NCBI RefSeq assembly: GCF_000298295.1
Contig: NZ_AMGM01000009.1
Span: 32,074 to 96,073 of the forward strand
Direction of reading: 5' to 3'
Source: Cecembia lonarensis LW9
GTDB taxonomy: Bacteria > Bacteroidota > Bacteroidia > Cytophagales > Cyclobacteriaceae
DNA: 64,000 nt
Both the position numbers and the translations under genes were made by a program. The notes beneath the pieces were generated by a model, which saw only the letters and a program-made list of their open reading frames with translations, was not told where the DNA came from and did not search any database. Positions within the stretch are counted from its first letter, which is position 1, and every line of letters begins with the position of its first letter. Positions 1-8,613 of this stretch are shown piece by piece.

Positions 1-339
1 ATCCCGTATCACAACTCCTTCAAAAATAGAATCTTGGGTGTTGATGAAAATATTCTGAAAGATAAAGGAGCTGTCAGTGAAGAAACCGTTATACAAATGG
101 CTGAAAATGTGAGGAAAATGTTTCATGCAGATTTTGGACTGGCCAGTAGTGGGATAGCAGGTCCAGGGGGGGGATGGGCTGAAAAACCGGTAGGAACCGT
201 TTGGATAGCTTGTGCATTAAATGGAAAAACACACACCAAAAAACTTCAGTTGACACAAGACAGAATGTTAAATATACAACTTACGGGAGTAGCAGTCCTG
301 AACTTACTTCGACAATGCATAGAAGGAAAAACAGAATAA
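1..339 (+). CDS. cinA: CinA C-terminal domain protein (nicotinamide-nucleotide amidohydrolase), 5' truncated by window edge
   Basis: The frame is open from base 1, so the gene begins outside the window; the last 112 residues are visible. The motif GIAGPGGG followed by EKPVGTVWIA is the signature of the CinA C-terminal domain, which deamidates NMN to nicotinate mononucleotide in pyridine-nucleotide salvage. The segment KNRILGVDENIL followed by GAVSEETVIQMAENVRK matches the helix before that motif in the family. Whether the usual N-terminal MoCF/molybdopterin-binding-like domain is present cannot be seen. An internal TTG at 34 is not the real start because homology continues upstream of it. Confidence 0.9.
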   Translation: MPYHNSFKNRILGVDENILKDKGAVSEETVIQMAENVRKMFHADFGLASSGIAGPGGGWAEKPVGTVWIACALNGKTHTKKLQLTQDRMLNIQLTGVAVLNLLRQCIEGKTE

Positions 340-422
340 AAATTTTCCAAATCAATTTTGGTTTGGTAAAAATAAAATTTAATTTTAAATCTCAGAAATA
401 AACCCAATTAAATAATACGAGT

Positions 423-1730
423 ATGGCGACTGTAGAAATGCTAATGCCCAAAATGGGTGAAAGTATCATAGAAGGAACAATTCTCACTTGGCTAAAGAAG
501 GAAGGAGATACCATCGAACAGGATGAGTCTGTATTGGAGGTAGCGACAGATAAGGTGGATACTGAAGTGCCTGCCACCCACGGTGGTGTGCTGAAAAAAA
601 TTCTTGCAAAAGAGGGAGATGTAATTGCCGTAGGTGCACCCATAGCTATTATTGAGATAGAAGGCGAAGAAAGTGCTTCAACTACTACAGCAGCAACTGC
701 TTCAGATGAAAAGGAAACGCTCGTTGCTGCAGCTCCTGCTCAGACGCAAACTATACTGGCAAGCGCACCAGTGGCTACCACTTCACAGGGGGATGACAGG
801 TTCTATTCCCCTTTGGTATTAAGCATCGCCAAAGAAGAAAATATAAGCAAATCCGAATTGTCTACCATTCCGGGAACAGGAAAAGAGGGAAGGGTAACCA
901 AACAGGATATGCTCAAATATGTGAAAAACAAATCCACCCAATCATCTGCGGAGGTTCAGTCTGCACCATCATCTACTGCATCAATGCCTTCCCCAGCCAA
1001 AGTGGAAGTCAGCATCTCTGCGCAGGACGAAATCATGGAAATGGACCGCATGAGAAAAATGATTGCTCAACGCATGGTGGATTCCAAACGCATTTCTCCT
1101 CATGTAACTTCCTTTGTGGAAGCAGATGTCACTAATATTGTACTTTGGAGAAATAAAGTGAAAGATACCTACAAGAAACAGGAGGGTGAAGCCCTTACTT
1201 TTACACCATTCTTTATTCAGGCAATTACAAAAGCAATAAAAGATTTTCCTATGATCAATATCTCCGTAGACGGAGAGAAAATCATCAAGAAAAAGGATAT
1301 CAACGTAGGTGTGGCGGTTGCACTACCAACAGGTAACCTGATCGTGCCGGTAATTAAAAATGCAGATCAATATAATCTAACAGGTCTGTCTAAAAAAATC
1401 AATGATTTGGCCAATAGGGCACGTACAAATAAACTTTCACCTGATGAACTAAGCGGAGGAACATACACCGTTTCTAACGTGGGTAGTTTTGGTAACGTGA
1501 TGGGGACCCCAATCATTATGCAACCACAAGTAGCAATCCTAGCGGTAGGCGCCATTCAGAAAAAGCCTGCAGTAGTGGAATTGCCTACGGGAGATGTAAT
1601 TGCCATCCGACATAAGATGTTTTTATCCCATTCCTATGACCATCGTGTTGTAGACGGATCTCTGGGAGGCATGTTTGTCAGACGTGTTGCCGATTACTTG
1701 GAGGCATTTGATCTGAATACAGAATTATAA
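423..1730 (+). CDS. Dihydrolipoamide acyltransferase, E2 of a 2-oxoacid dehydrogenase complex
   Basis: This 435-residue E2 subunit transfers acyl groups from lipoyl-lysine to CoA in a cytosolic 2-oxoacid dehydrogenase complex. Residues 1-80 form one lipoyl domain with the lipoylated lysine at K44 in the motif ATDKVDTEVPA. After an Ala/Thr/Ser-rich flexible linker comes a peripheral-subunit-binding domain at about 128-168, then a second Ser/Pro-rich linker. The catalytic domain spans about 205-430 and carries the active-site motif DHRVVDGS near the C-terminus. The motif and single lipoyl domain fit a branched-chain or generic E2 somewhat better than SucB, but the substrate is not decided by sequence. 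No E1 or E3 gene is adjacent. It converges on the histidine kinase gene across a shared terminator. Confidence 0.93.
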   Translation: MATVEMLMPKMGESIIEGTILTWLKKEGDTIEQDESVLEVATDKVDTEVPATHGGVLKKILAKEGDVIAVGAPIAIIEIEGEESASTTTAATASDEKETLVAAAPAQTQTILASAPVATTSQGDDRFYSPLVLSIAKEENISKSELSTIPGTGKEGRVTKQDMLKYVKNKSTQSSAEVQSAPSSTASMPSPAKVEVSISAQDEIMEMDRMRKMIAQRMVDSKRISPHVTSFVEADVTNIVLWRNKVKDTYKKQEGEALTFTPFFIQAITKAIKDFPMINISVDGEKIIKKKDINVGVAVALPTGNLIVPVIKNADQYNLTGLSKKINDLANRARTNKLSPDELSGGTYTVSNVGSFGNVMGTPIIMQPQVAILAVGAIQKKPAVVELPTGDVIAIRHKMFLSHSYDHRVVDGSLGGMFVRRVADYLEAFDLNTEL

Positions 1731-1757
1731 AAAAAGAGGCTTAGGCCTCTTTTTTTG
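1729..1757. terminator. Bidirectional intrinsic terminator between E2 and histidine kinase genes
   Basis: An A-rich run, the stem GAGGC (1736-1740), a TTAG loop (1741-1744) and the stem GCCTC (1745-1749) are followed by a T-run. The A and T flanks also pair, so it can work on both strands. The kinase gene's TAA stop (complement of 1741-1743) lies in the loop. Confidence 0.8.
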
Positions 1758-4644
1758 TTTCCTTTTCCTTGAACCGCTCAGCAATAACTCTCGCAACATC
1801 ATGTATACTGACAGGCTTGGTCAGGTAATGGTCCATACCAGAGGCCAAAGCACTTTCCACGTCTTCTCTAAAAGCATTGGCTGATAGTCCAACAATCATT
1901 GTGGACTCCTGCCCTTTTATTTTTCTTATGGCTCTTGTCGCATCCAAACCATTCATTTTGGGCATTTGAATATCCATCAGAATTAAATCAAAAATATGGC
2001 CTTCTTGGATCATTTCAACCGCTTCAAGACCATTTCTGGCCACCTTTACCGTATAGCCCAATTGATCCATAAGCATTTTCATAAAAATCAAGTTGGTAGT
2101 ATTGTCTTCTACCAAAAGAATCTCCATAGGACAGCGTTTGGCCATGCCCAACAATTCCAATTCTTCTTCATCCAGCTCAAACAACCTTGCTTCTTGGATA
2201 TCATCCAATTCACTTACTGCTGCACCAAAGACACTGAATTTGAAAAGAGAGCCTGCTCCTAACTCACTTTCAATTTCCATTTCTCCTCCCATTAGTTCAA
2301 TGAGCTTGTTAGAAATCGCCAAGCCAAGACCGGTACCCTGGAATTCACGGGTATTACTGCCGTCTATTTGTACAAAGGGCTCTGTAAGTTGCTTGATTTT
2401 ATCCGGCGGAATACCTGCACCATTGTCTTGTACTGAACAATATAGAATGATATTGTCTTCGAATACGGATTCTGCAGAAAAAACAACATGCACTTTCCCC
2501 CCTTTAGGCGTAAATTTCAGTGCATTACCCAGGATATTCAATAAAACCTGACCAAACTTCTCCTTATCCAAACGGATATATTCCGGCACCAAATTCCCAA
2601 AATCATAAGAAAAATCGATCTGTTTCTTACCAATCAAACCAGAGAAAATCCTGAAAACCCGTTGCATTTCATTTCTGAAGTTGAACACAGACAAACTCAA
2701 ATCCATCATTCCTGATTCGATTTTGGAATAATCCAATATGTCATTGATGATGTGGGTCAGGGATTTCCCGGAATCTTTAATCACCTTTACATATTGCTGT
2801 TGTTTGTCATCCAACGACGTGTTTTCCAATAATTCAACTATCCCAAGTAACCCATTCATGGGAGTTCTGATTTCGTGGCTCATATTGGCCAAGAATTCCG
2901 ATTTTGCCCTATTTGCCTGTTCTGCAGCTTCCTTGGCTTCCTGAAGCCCCTTTTCCCAAAGCTTTTGAGCTGTTATATCCCTGGCCATAGAAACTACCCG
3001 CTGATCGTCCAATTTAAAAAACCTTGCCTCAAAAATCCTCTTTCCTATGGGTAGAAGCAATTCAAACTCTATTTGCTGAATTAGACCTGTTTCAACTGTT
3101 TTATTAAAGCATTTGACCAAATCAGACTTCAAAGGTTCTGGCATGATATCCTTGAAATTCTTGCCCATTGTATCCGCTGCAGGCAGCATCAATAAACGCT
3201 CATCCTTTACATAATAATCCAAGAAAACCCCTTCATTGTCAAAAATAAAAATCAGATCTGGGAGACTATTGAGTACTGCCCGCAACCTGTTTTCACTTTT
3301 TTGTAATTGAAGTTCGGATTCGAATTTTTCCTGAATATCTGTGCATATTCCTACATTTCCTTGGAAATTGGAGCTTTCATCATAGAAAAGTTTTTCGAAA
3401 ATCTTAACCCTTACCCAATAACCTTCTTTATGCAACATATCGAATTCACAGGAAAAAGAGTCCCTTTTTTTGGATTTTGATTCCTCAATGACTGCATCCA
3501 GTTCTTGATTATGGCCTTCATGTATTAAGTTTCGAAAGTTGGAAATAAATTCCTCTTGCGTATAGCCCAACACCTTGGTAACCTCTTCGCTTACAGCATA
3601 CATTTTCCTGTTTTCATTTTGAAAATATATGAAACCCTTAGATTCTTGAAGCAATAAGGTCTGTCTTCTAAAAAGCTCCTCTATTTCAACAGCACTCTCT
3701 TTGATCGCTTGTGTCGAGGACTGAATATTCTTAATAAACTTGAACAATAACAAAAGCACGATCACCAAGAGGGCGAGGAGGCCAAAAAGTAAATAGAAAT
3801 AATTTTTATAGACATCAAAGCCAATCCTACTAATATCCTGGGTGAAGACAATACCAAATTGTTGCTTTAAAGGTGTCAACTTAAAGGGATAATAATGTAC
3901 CGATACGCTCCTGGAACGATCCTCATTAACCCAATAGAAATCCCCAATAACCTGCCCCTTTAATCCTGCGTCTAGATTCTCGTGCAGATGAACAATCAAA
4001 GCCTCGGACAATTTATTTCCCGGTCCTTGCATTTCCTCCCCAATCCTCCAATTATTCCCATCAATCCAAATGGATTTTTCGGTGTCAATACCAATGTAGT
4101 AATTGGCTATTTGATCCTCAAAAAATTTCTTGAGGCCGGTTTTCACAATGATTGCAACCTCTTTTTGTGGATTTTCCAAATGAATTTCTCCAAGCTTCCC
4201 AGGAACAACCTTTTCCATTCCTTTATGAAAGGTCTGGATAAAATTATCACGGGCATCAAAATGAAAAGCAACAGTGTGTTGAGGAAAGCTTACAATGACT
4301 GTATCCAAGAGGTATCTGTGGTTATTAAAAATCCTCCTAGCCCTTTTCTCAAAGGCCAAAGATTCATTGGAAGTTCTTTCATACGTCCAAGGCTCCAGGT
4401 TGTTGACAAAAAACAACATATCCTCATACATGGCTTCAAACCTATTCTGTAGGTCATTGCCCGCAATTTCTGCCTGTTTATTGAGGGTCAATTGAATCGA
4501 GGCAATTTGACTTTCTTTAAGTGCCTTGAAAAAATTGATGGCAAGAAATGAAATGATGAAGGCCACTACTATTCCGAGTAATACAAACCATCGGTAATAC
4601 CCTTTTTTTAAACCAAACTGGATTTTCTTACCCAACGTATCCAT
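1741..4644 (-). CDS. Hybrid sensor histidine kinase with two PAS domains and a C-terminal receiver
   Basis: This 967-residue inner-membrane kinase has a transmembrane helix at about 19-39, an extracytoplasmic sensor region at about 40-280 and a second helix at about 282-303. Two PAS domains follow at about 330-440 and 450-560. The dimerisation/phosphoacceptor domain has H590 in FLANMSHEIRTPMNG. The ATPase domain shows NILGNALKFT, DNGAGI and GTGLGL. A receiver domain at about 841-960 has phosphoacceptor D891. The ATG at 4644 was chosen because its A is shared with the TGA stop of the upstream lipoprotein gene (TGATG), which points to translational coupling; an upstream start at 4671 in the same frame would overlap that gene by 28 bases. 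The ligand and downstream partner are unknown. No separate response regulator is adjacent. Confidence 0.92.
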   Translation of the reverse strand: MDTLGKKIQFGLKKGYYRWFVLLGIVVAFIISFLAINFFKALKESQIASIQLTLNKQAEIAGNDLQNRFEAMYEDMLFFVNNLEPWTYERTSNESLAFEKRARRIFNNHRYLLDTVIVSFPQHTVAFHFDARDNFIQTFHKGMEKVVPGKLGEIHLENPQKEVAIIVKTGLKKFFEDQIANYYIGIDTEKSIWIDGNNWRIGEEMQGPGNKLSEALIVHLHENLDAGLKGQVIGDFYWVNEDRSRSVSVHYYPFKLTPLKQQFGIVFTQDISRIGFDVYKNYFYLLFGLLALLVIVLLLLFKFIKNIQSSTQAIKESAVEIEELFRRQTLLLQESKGFIYFQNENRKMYAVSEEVTKVLGYTQEEFISNFRNLIHEGHNQELDAVIEESKSKKRDSFSCEFDMLHKEGYWVRVKIFEKLFYDESSNFQGNVGICTDIQEKFESELQLQKSENRLRAVLNSLPDLIFIFDNEGVFLDYYVKDERLLMLPAADTMGKNFKDIMPEPLKSDLVKCFNKTVETGLIQQIEFELLLPIGKRIFEARFFKLDDQRVVSMARDITAQKLWEKGLQEAKEAAEQANRAKSEFLANMSHEIRTPMNGLLGIVELLENTSLDDKQQQYVKVIKDSGKSLTHIINDILDYSKIESGMMDLSLSVFNFRNEMQRVFRIFSGLIGKKQIDFSYDFGNLVPEYIRLDKEKFGQVLLNILGNALKFTPKGGKVHVVFSAESVFEDNIILYCSVQDNGAGIPPDKIKQLTEPFVQIDGSNTREFQGTGLGLAISNKLIELMGGEMEIESELGAGSLFKFSVFGAAVSELDDIQEARLFELDEEELELLGMAKRCPMEILLVEDNTTNLIFMKMLMDQLGYTVKVARNGLEAVEMIQEGHIFDLILMDIQMPKMNGLDATRAIRKIKGQESTMIVGLSANAFREDVESALASGMDHYLTKPVSIHDVARVIAERFKEKETKKEA

Positions 4645-5645
4645 CAGAATGCCAAATCTAAAAGAACCCAATCTAAAATATTCATTCTTTCGGCAGTTAT
4701 CCGAACTTGCAATCCGTAATCTGTCAGCGTGTACTCGCTTTCATTTCCTAAAATCACTTTGGAAGCCATTTTCCGTACTTCCCTACTCTTGCTCCTAAAA
4801 AGGTTAAATTCTTCCTTTCTAAAGGTATCCGAAGTAATTGTTTGGGTGTAGGTATGATTCTTTAGGGGAGGAAGAGACAAAGACTCTATCGCTTTTGTTT
4901 TCCCTGCAACTAAGGTACCTGTAGCATCTACGATCACAAAATTATTATCAAACTTGCTAAGGTAATTATCAATAATGGTATTCAGTGTAATATCAAAACC
5001 CAGCACCATTTTCAATGCATCATCAATGTATACCGGATGAATTAAAGAAATCATCCATCCCCTACCCACTGGATCAATGTAAATTTCGTCCACCCATAAA
5101 GTTTCCCTTTCAGGGTTGTTTTTTTCATCCCCTAAATAATAAAAATTAAAGGATGTCACATCTAAATTCGTCTCCACCATTGCAAGGGCATCATAAGGTG
5201 GGTAAAGCTTATTTACCTGTTGCTTACTATTGAAATATACCTGGGAAACCATTTCGTGCTGACCAATTATTCCCCTAAAAAGCTCATCTAAGGAACCCGT
5301 AGCGCTTAGCAATTCTTTCAATTCCGTTCCTTCCTCGGCCAATTCTGAAATATAAACGGTACATGCATCGGGATCATCCATTCCTGCATTGTTATGGACA
5401 CCTCTTTTTATGGGCTTCCCATGTAGGTATTGTTGCGGTGCTGATCCCTTATTCTCCCTAAATTTTCTTTGCACCTCTCTCCCCAGACTTTCGATCTCCA
5501 GCTCCAATAACTTTAAATCGTATTCCAGTAAGGTAATAAACGCTTTCATTTGAAAAGCAGCTTCACTGTTGTTTTTATTTTCAGATGGGCCACACTGAAC
5601 CAAAACCAGCATTAAAAAGAAAATGAATAAGGTTCTGGTTTTCAT
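4644..5645 (-). CDS. Cache/PDC-like sensor lipoprotein coupled to the histidine kinase
   Basis: This 333-residue predicted lipoprotein has a hydrophobic signal followed by the lipobox LVQC within about 19 residues. The body resembles an extracytoplasmic Cache (PDC) sensor fold: a long N-terminal helix, then YPPYDALAMVET, WMISLIHPVY and a MVLGFDITL strand, the order seen in dCache ligand-binding domains. It has no kinase, transmembrane or output domain. It overlaps the kinase start by one base, so the two are probably made together, and it may present a ligand to the kinase's periplasmic region. The family assignment rests on motif resemblance only. The ATG at 5645 is preferred over an in-frame TTG two codons upstream. 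Confidence 0.7.
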   Translation of the reverse strand: MKTRTLFIFFLMLVLVQCGPSENKNNSEAAFQMKAFITLLEYDLKLLELEIESLGREVQRKFRENKGSAPQQYLHGKPIKRGVHNNAGMDDPDACTVYISELAEEGTELKELLSATGSLDELFRGIIGQHEMVSQVYFNSKQQVNKLYPPYDALAMVETNLDVTSFNFYYLGDEKNNPERETLWVDEIYIDPVGRGWMISLIHPVYIDDALKMVLGFDITLNTIIDNYLSKFDNNFVIVDATGTLVAGKTKAIESLSLPPLKNHTYTQTITSDTFRKEEFNLFRSKSREVRKMASKVILGNESEYTLTDYGLQVRITAERMNILDWVLLDLAF

Positions 5646-5668
5646 AAGCAAACTGCTTTTTTTTAAAG

Positions 5669-5908
5669 CTAAAGATTTTGCATTTGATTGTAAAGGCTTT
5701 GCGCCATTTCTTTGAAACGACCCTTAACGCCCTCAAAGAATGGTCCAGTACAAAATCCTTCTAAATCCATTTCATCCAAAATATCCATTTCAGGGACCTT
5801 AAAGGTTTGCTCCAATGGACCTGTTTCAAATTTGATGAGGTATTTGTTATTCCAGTTGAAAATGGAAACTCTTATATCATCTACTGTAAATTCTCTAACA
5901 ACACGCAT
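5669..5908 (-). CDS. Small conserved hypothetical protein, 79 residues
   Basis: This is a short soluble protein starting MRVVREFTVDDIRVSIFNWN and ending in a helix rich in Met and Gln. I recognise no domain or catalytic motif. The ATG at 5908 is preferred because it shares its A with the TAA stop of the upstream OsmC gene (TAATG), suggesting coupled translation; a longer form starting at 5971 would lie inside the OsmC gene. The beta-rich middle (KYLIKFETG followed by a FKVPEMD turn) suggests a small compact fold. It sits in the his-osmC run and may be cotranscribed with it. Confidence 0.7.
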   Translation of the reverse strand: MRVVREFTVDDIRVSIFNWNNKYLIKFETGPLEQTFKVPEMDILDEMDLEGFCTGPFFEGVKGRFKEMAQSLYNQMQNL

Positions 5909-6321
5909 TAGGGTTTTCTGATTTCTGAAGTATAAGTGATTTCTGATTTTAACGAAGAAGCTACGGAACAATATTTATCAACGGATAGAGCCACTACTTT
6001 AGCAAACTCCTCTTCCTTGGCATCAGGGGATACCAATACAAAATGCATATGGATGTGGGTATAATAAGATGGGATGCCATCATTTCTTGTACCTTCTACT
6101 TCAATGAAAAAATCTTCAACCTGCTTTCTCTTCTTTTTCATCATCAGGACAGCATCTACCGCAGAACAGCCTCCTAATGCTGAAAGCAACAAATCCATAG
6201 GTGATTGTGCTTTTTTATTAGGCGCGTCATACATATCGATCGCTACCTTGTTGCCTTGAAGATTAGCAGCCTCATATTCGTAATCCGCCTGCATCCGGAC
6301 GGTAACATTCCTCTTGCTCAT
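5908..6321 (-). CDS. OsmC/Ohr family protein
   Basis: This 137-residue cytosolic protein belongs to the OsmC family of thiol-dependent (hydro)peroxide-reducing proteins. The two conserved cysteines are present: C52 in SALGGCSAVDAV at the start of the central helix, and C118 in VDKYCSVASSL. The N-terminal beta-region and the length fit the YhfA/OsmC-like subgroup rather than Ohr. Family members reduce organic peroxides, but the natural substrate of this subgroup is not known. It lies 2 bases downstream of hisIE and overlaps the next small gene by one base, so it is probably the tail of the his transcript. Confidence 0.88.
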   Translation of the reverse strand: MSKRNVTVRMQADYEYEAANLQGNKVAIDMYDAPNKKAQSPMDLLLSALGGCSAVDAVLMMKKKRKQVEDFFIEVEGTRNDGIPSYYTHIHMHFVLVSPDAKEEEFAKVVALSVDKYCSVASSLKSEITYTSEIRKP

Positions 6322-6323
6322 AT

Positions 6324-6932
6324 TTATTTTTTGTTATGACGGTCAATTAACACCTCCATGACCTCATCGAGTTCAATTTCTTTGGCTTCCAATAGAATTA
6401 AATAGTGGAAAAGTAGATCTGCTGCCTCTCCTAAAAACAAGGATTTATTATTATCCTTTGCCTCAATGACAAGCTCTACTGCTTCCTCGCCAACTTTTTG
6501 TGCTACTTTATTGATCCCTTTAGCAAATAAGGAAGTGGTATAAGACTGCTCTGAAGGTTTATTTTTCCTTTCTTTGATAATATACCTCAACTGATCAATA
6601 AATAATGTCTTGCTATTATTTGGCTCATCAAAACAAGTATCCGCTCCAGTATGACAAACCGGTCCCTGAGGCCTCACCTTTACAAGAAGGGTGTCATTGT
6701 CACAATCCATAGTAATGGATTTGACATGGAGAAAATTACCGGAAGTCTCCCCCTTGGTCCATATACGTCCTTTTGTACGGCTAAAAAAAGTCACCTTCTT
6801 AGACTCCAGCGTAATATCTAAAGCCTCTTGGTTCATATAACCTAACATCAAAACGAGGTTACTATCGGCATCCTGTACAATCACAGGTACCAACCCTCCC
6901 ACTTTTTCAAAATCTATATTCAAATTGTTCAT
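6324..6932 (-). CDS. hisIE: Bifunctional phosphoribosyl-AMP cyclohydrolase / phosphoribosyl-ATP pyrophosphatase
   Basis: This fused HisI-HisE enzyme (202 residues) catalyses steps 2 and 3 of histidine biosynthesis. HisI motifs occupy about residues 1-110: FFSRTKGRIWTKGETSGN, the metal-binding DCDNDTLL, and GPVCHTGADTCF with zinc-binding cysteines. HisE follows from about residue 115, with the helical motif KVGEEAVELVIEAK and EAADLLFHYL. The ATG at 6932 is preferred over a TTG three codons earlier. It follows hisF by about 88 bases and precedes osmC by 2 bases. Confidence 0.96.
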   Translation of the reverse strand: MNNLNIDFEKVGGLVPVIVQDADSNLVLMLGYMNQEALDITLESKKVTFFSRTKGRIWTKGETSGNFLHVKSITMDCDNDTLLVKVRPQGPVCHTGADTCFDEPNNSKTLFIDQLRYIIKERKNKPSEQSYTTSLFAKGINKVAQKVGEEAVELVIEAKDNNKSLFLGEAADLLFHYLILLEAKEIELDEVMEVLIDRHNKK

Positions 6933-7020
6933 AGGATTCAAAACATTTAACTATTGGCAATTCTCTCAAATGTCCGGATAAATCTAAATTTAGAGATATG
7001 AAGTCATTAACTTAATTCTT

Positions 7021-7776
7021 TTAAATTCTCACAGCAACCCCTTCTTTGTTAAGATAGCCCTTTAAACTTGGAATAGGGATCTCCTTAAAATGGAAAATAC
7101 TGGCAGCCAAAGCGGCATCAGCTTTTCCAAACGTAAATACATCTTTGAAATGTAACATATTACCGGCACCTCCTGAAGCAATTACCGGAATACTCAGCAT
7201 AGCTGATATTTCGGCAGTAATCTCATTTGCAAATCCTGATTTGGTACCATCATGGTCCATTGATGTCAAAAGTATCTCTCCTGCTCCCCTATGACAAACT
7301 TCGCTAGCCCATTCCTGGGTTTTCAACAAGGTAGGTTTCCTACCGCCATGTGTATGAACAAAATCAATTCCATCCACATTTCTCGTATCAATGGCTACCA
7401 CAATGCATTGAGAGCCAAACTCCAAAGCCATCTCATTGATCACTTCTGGATTTTTCACAGCAGCCGAATTGATAGATATTTTATCTGCACCCGCATTCAA
7501 GAGCACTTTCACATCTTCCACCGTAGAAATACCCCCTCCAACAGTAAACGGAATATTGATGGACTTAGCTACCTTAGTCACCAATTCTGCTAAGGTCTTT
7601 CTTTTATCAACAGTAGCCGTAATATCCAAAAATACCAATTCATCTGCTCCTTCATCAGAATATATCTTGGCCAACTCTACAGGGTCTCCTGCATCGCGAA
7701 GTTGCACGAAATTTACACCTTTTACAGTTCTTCCATCTTTTATATCAAGACAGGGAATAATTCTTTTTGTAAGCAT
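7021..7776 (-). CDS. hisF: Imidazole glycerol phosphate synthase, cyclase subunit
   Basis: HisF (251 residues, normal length) is a TIM barrel that with HisH makes imidazole-glycerol phosphate and AICAR from PRFAR. Visible motifs are the N-terminal [23 protein letters not shown] with the catalytic Asp, FTVGGGIST and [11 protein letters not shown] (phosphate-binding loops), and the second catalytic Asp in [11 protein letters not shown]. The ATG at 7776 gives the standard N-terminus; five extra residues from an upstream start do not match the family. A candidate TAnnTTTG promoter lies in the unusually long gap after hisA. Confidence 0.97.
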   Translation of the reverse strand: MLTKRIIPCLDIKDGRTVKGVNFVQLRDAGDPVELAKIYSDEGADELVFLDITATVDKRKTLAELVTKVAKSINIPFTVGGGISTVEDVKVLLNAGADKISINSAAVKNPEVINEMALEFGSQCIVVAIDTRNVDGIDFVHTHGGRKPTLLKTQEWASEVCHRGAGEILLTSMDHDGTKSGFANEITAEISAMLSIPVIASGGAGNMLHFKDVFTFGKADAALAASIFHFKEIPIPSLKGYLNKEGVAVRI

Positions 7777-7819
7777 TTTATAAAGTACCAAATACCTAGA
7801 GCAATGAATAAATACATCT

Positions 7820-7827
7820 CAAAGGTA
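7820..7827 (-). promoter_or_regulatory. Candidate Bacteroidetes -7 element in front of hisF
   Basis: Read on the minus strand this is TACCTTTG, matching the Bacteroidetes -7 consensus TAnnTTTG, about 44 bases before the hisF ATG. A TTTG (complement of 7853-7856) lies about 25 bases further upstream, slightly long for a -33 element. It would give hisF-hisIE an internal promoter. Confidence 0.4.
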
Positions 7828-7874
7828 CAATTCAGGCTTTTAAATTAATTTTCAAATATCAATATCCCAACATA

Positions 7875-8594
7875 CTAAGAAGCAAAGCCGGCTAACTGCT
7901 CCAGCGTAATCCTTCCTTCATAATAGGCTTTTCCGACAATGGCCCCAAAGACGCCTATTTTTGATAGTTGCTCCAAATCTTTAATCTGGGATACCCCACC
8001 ACTAGCAATAAGTTTAATGCCAGGAATTTCAGCTAAAATCTCTTTATAAAGCTCAATGGATGGACCTTGCAGTAACCCATCTTTAGCCACATCGGTGCAA
8101 ATCACATAAGTAACACCTTTGGCATGGTATCCTTTGATAAAATCAATCAGGTCCAACTCGGTTGTTTCCTGCCAACCAGAAATGGCAATTTTGCGGTCTT
8201 TGGCATCTGCACCCAAAATGATTTTCTCGCCACCGAATTTTTCAAGCCACCCTTCAAACATTACCGGATTTTTCACCGCAATACTCCCTCCTGTAACTTG
8301 GTGAGCCCCCAAATTTAAAGCTTCTTCAATGCTTTCATCAGATTGTACCCCACCGCCAAAATCAATTTTCAATGAGGTCCCTGAAGCAATCGCCCTCAAT
8401 GATTCTGCATTTATGATTCTCTTCTCCTTAGCACCATCCAAATCCACCAAGTGCAGTCTGCTGATCCCTGCATCTTCAAATCTCTTGGCCATTTCTAATG
8501 GATTATCATGGTACTCTTTTTTCTGGTTGTAATCACCCTGTGTCAATCGGACACATTTACCTCCAATGATATCTATTGCCGGAATAATATACAT
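7875..8594 (-). CDS. hisA: ProFAR isomerase (HisA)
   Basis: 1-(5-phosphoribosyl)-5-[(5-phosphoribosylamino)methylideneamino]imidazole-4-carboxamide isomerase, 239 residues, the fourth step of histidine synthesis and a TIM barrel paralogous to HisF. Seen are the start MYIIPAIDIIGGKCVRLTQG with catalytic Asp, LHLVDLDGAKE, the phosphate loops DFGGGVQSDE and LIASGGVSQ, and CTDVAKDGLLQGPS with the second catalytic Asp. It begins 19 bases after the hisH stop in the same direction. Confidence 0.97.
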   Translation of the reverse strand: MYIIPAIDIIGGKCVRLTQGDYNQKKEYHDNPLEMAKRFEDAGISRLHLVDLDGAKEKRIINAESLRAIASGTSLKIDFGGGVQSDESIEEALNLGAHQVTGGSIAVKNPVMFEGWLEKFGGEKIILGADAKDRKIAISGWQETTELDLIDFIKGYHAKGVTYVICTDVAKDGLLQGPSIELYKEILAEIPGIKLIASGGVSQIKDLEQLSKIGVFGAIVGKAYYEGRITLEQLAGFAS

Positions 8595-8613
8595 CTGCCT
8601 TTGTTTAAATTAT

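Noticed and set aside
5646..5660. Small AAGCA/TGCTT hairpin as a terminator between the 79-residue gene and the lipoprotein gene
   Set aside because: The T-run lies on the wrong side for minus-strand transcription and the stem is only five pairs.
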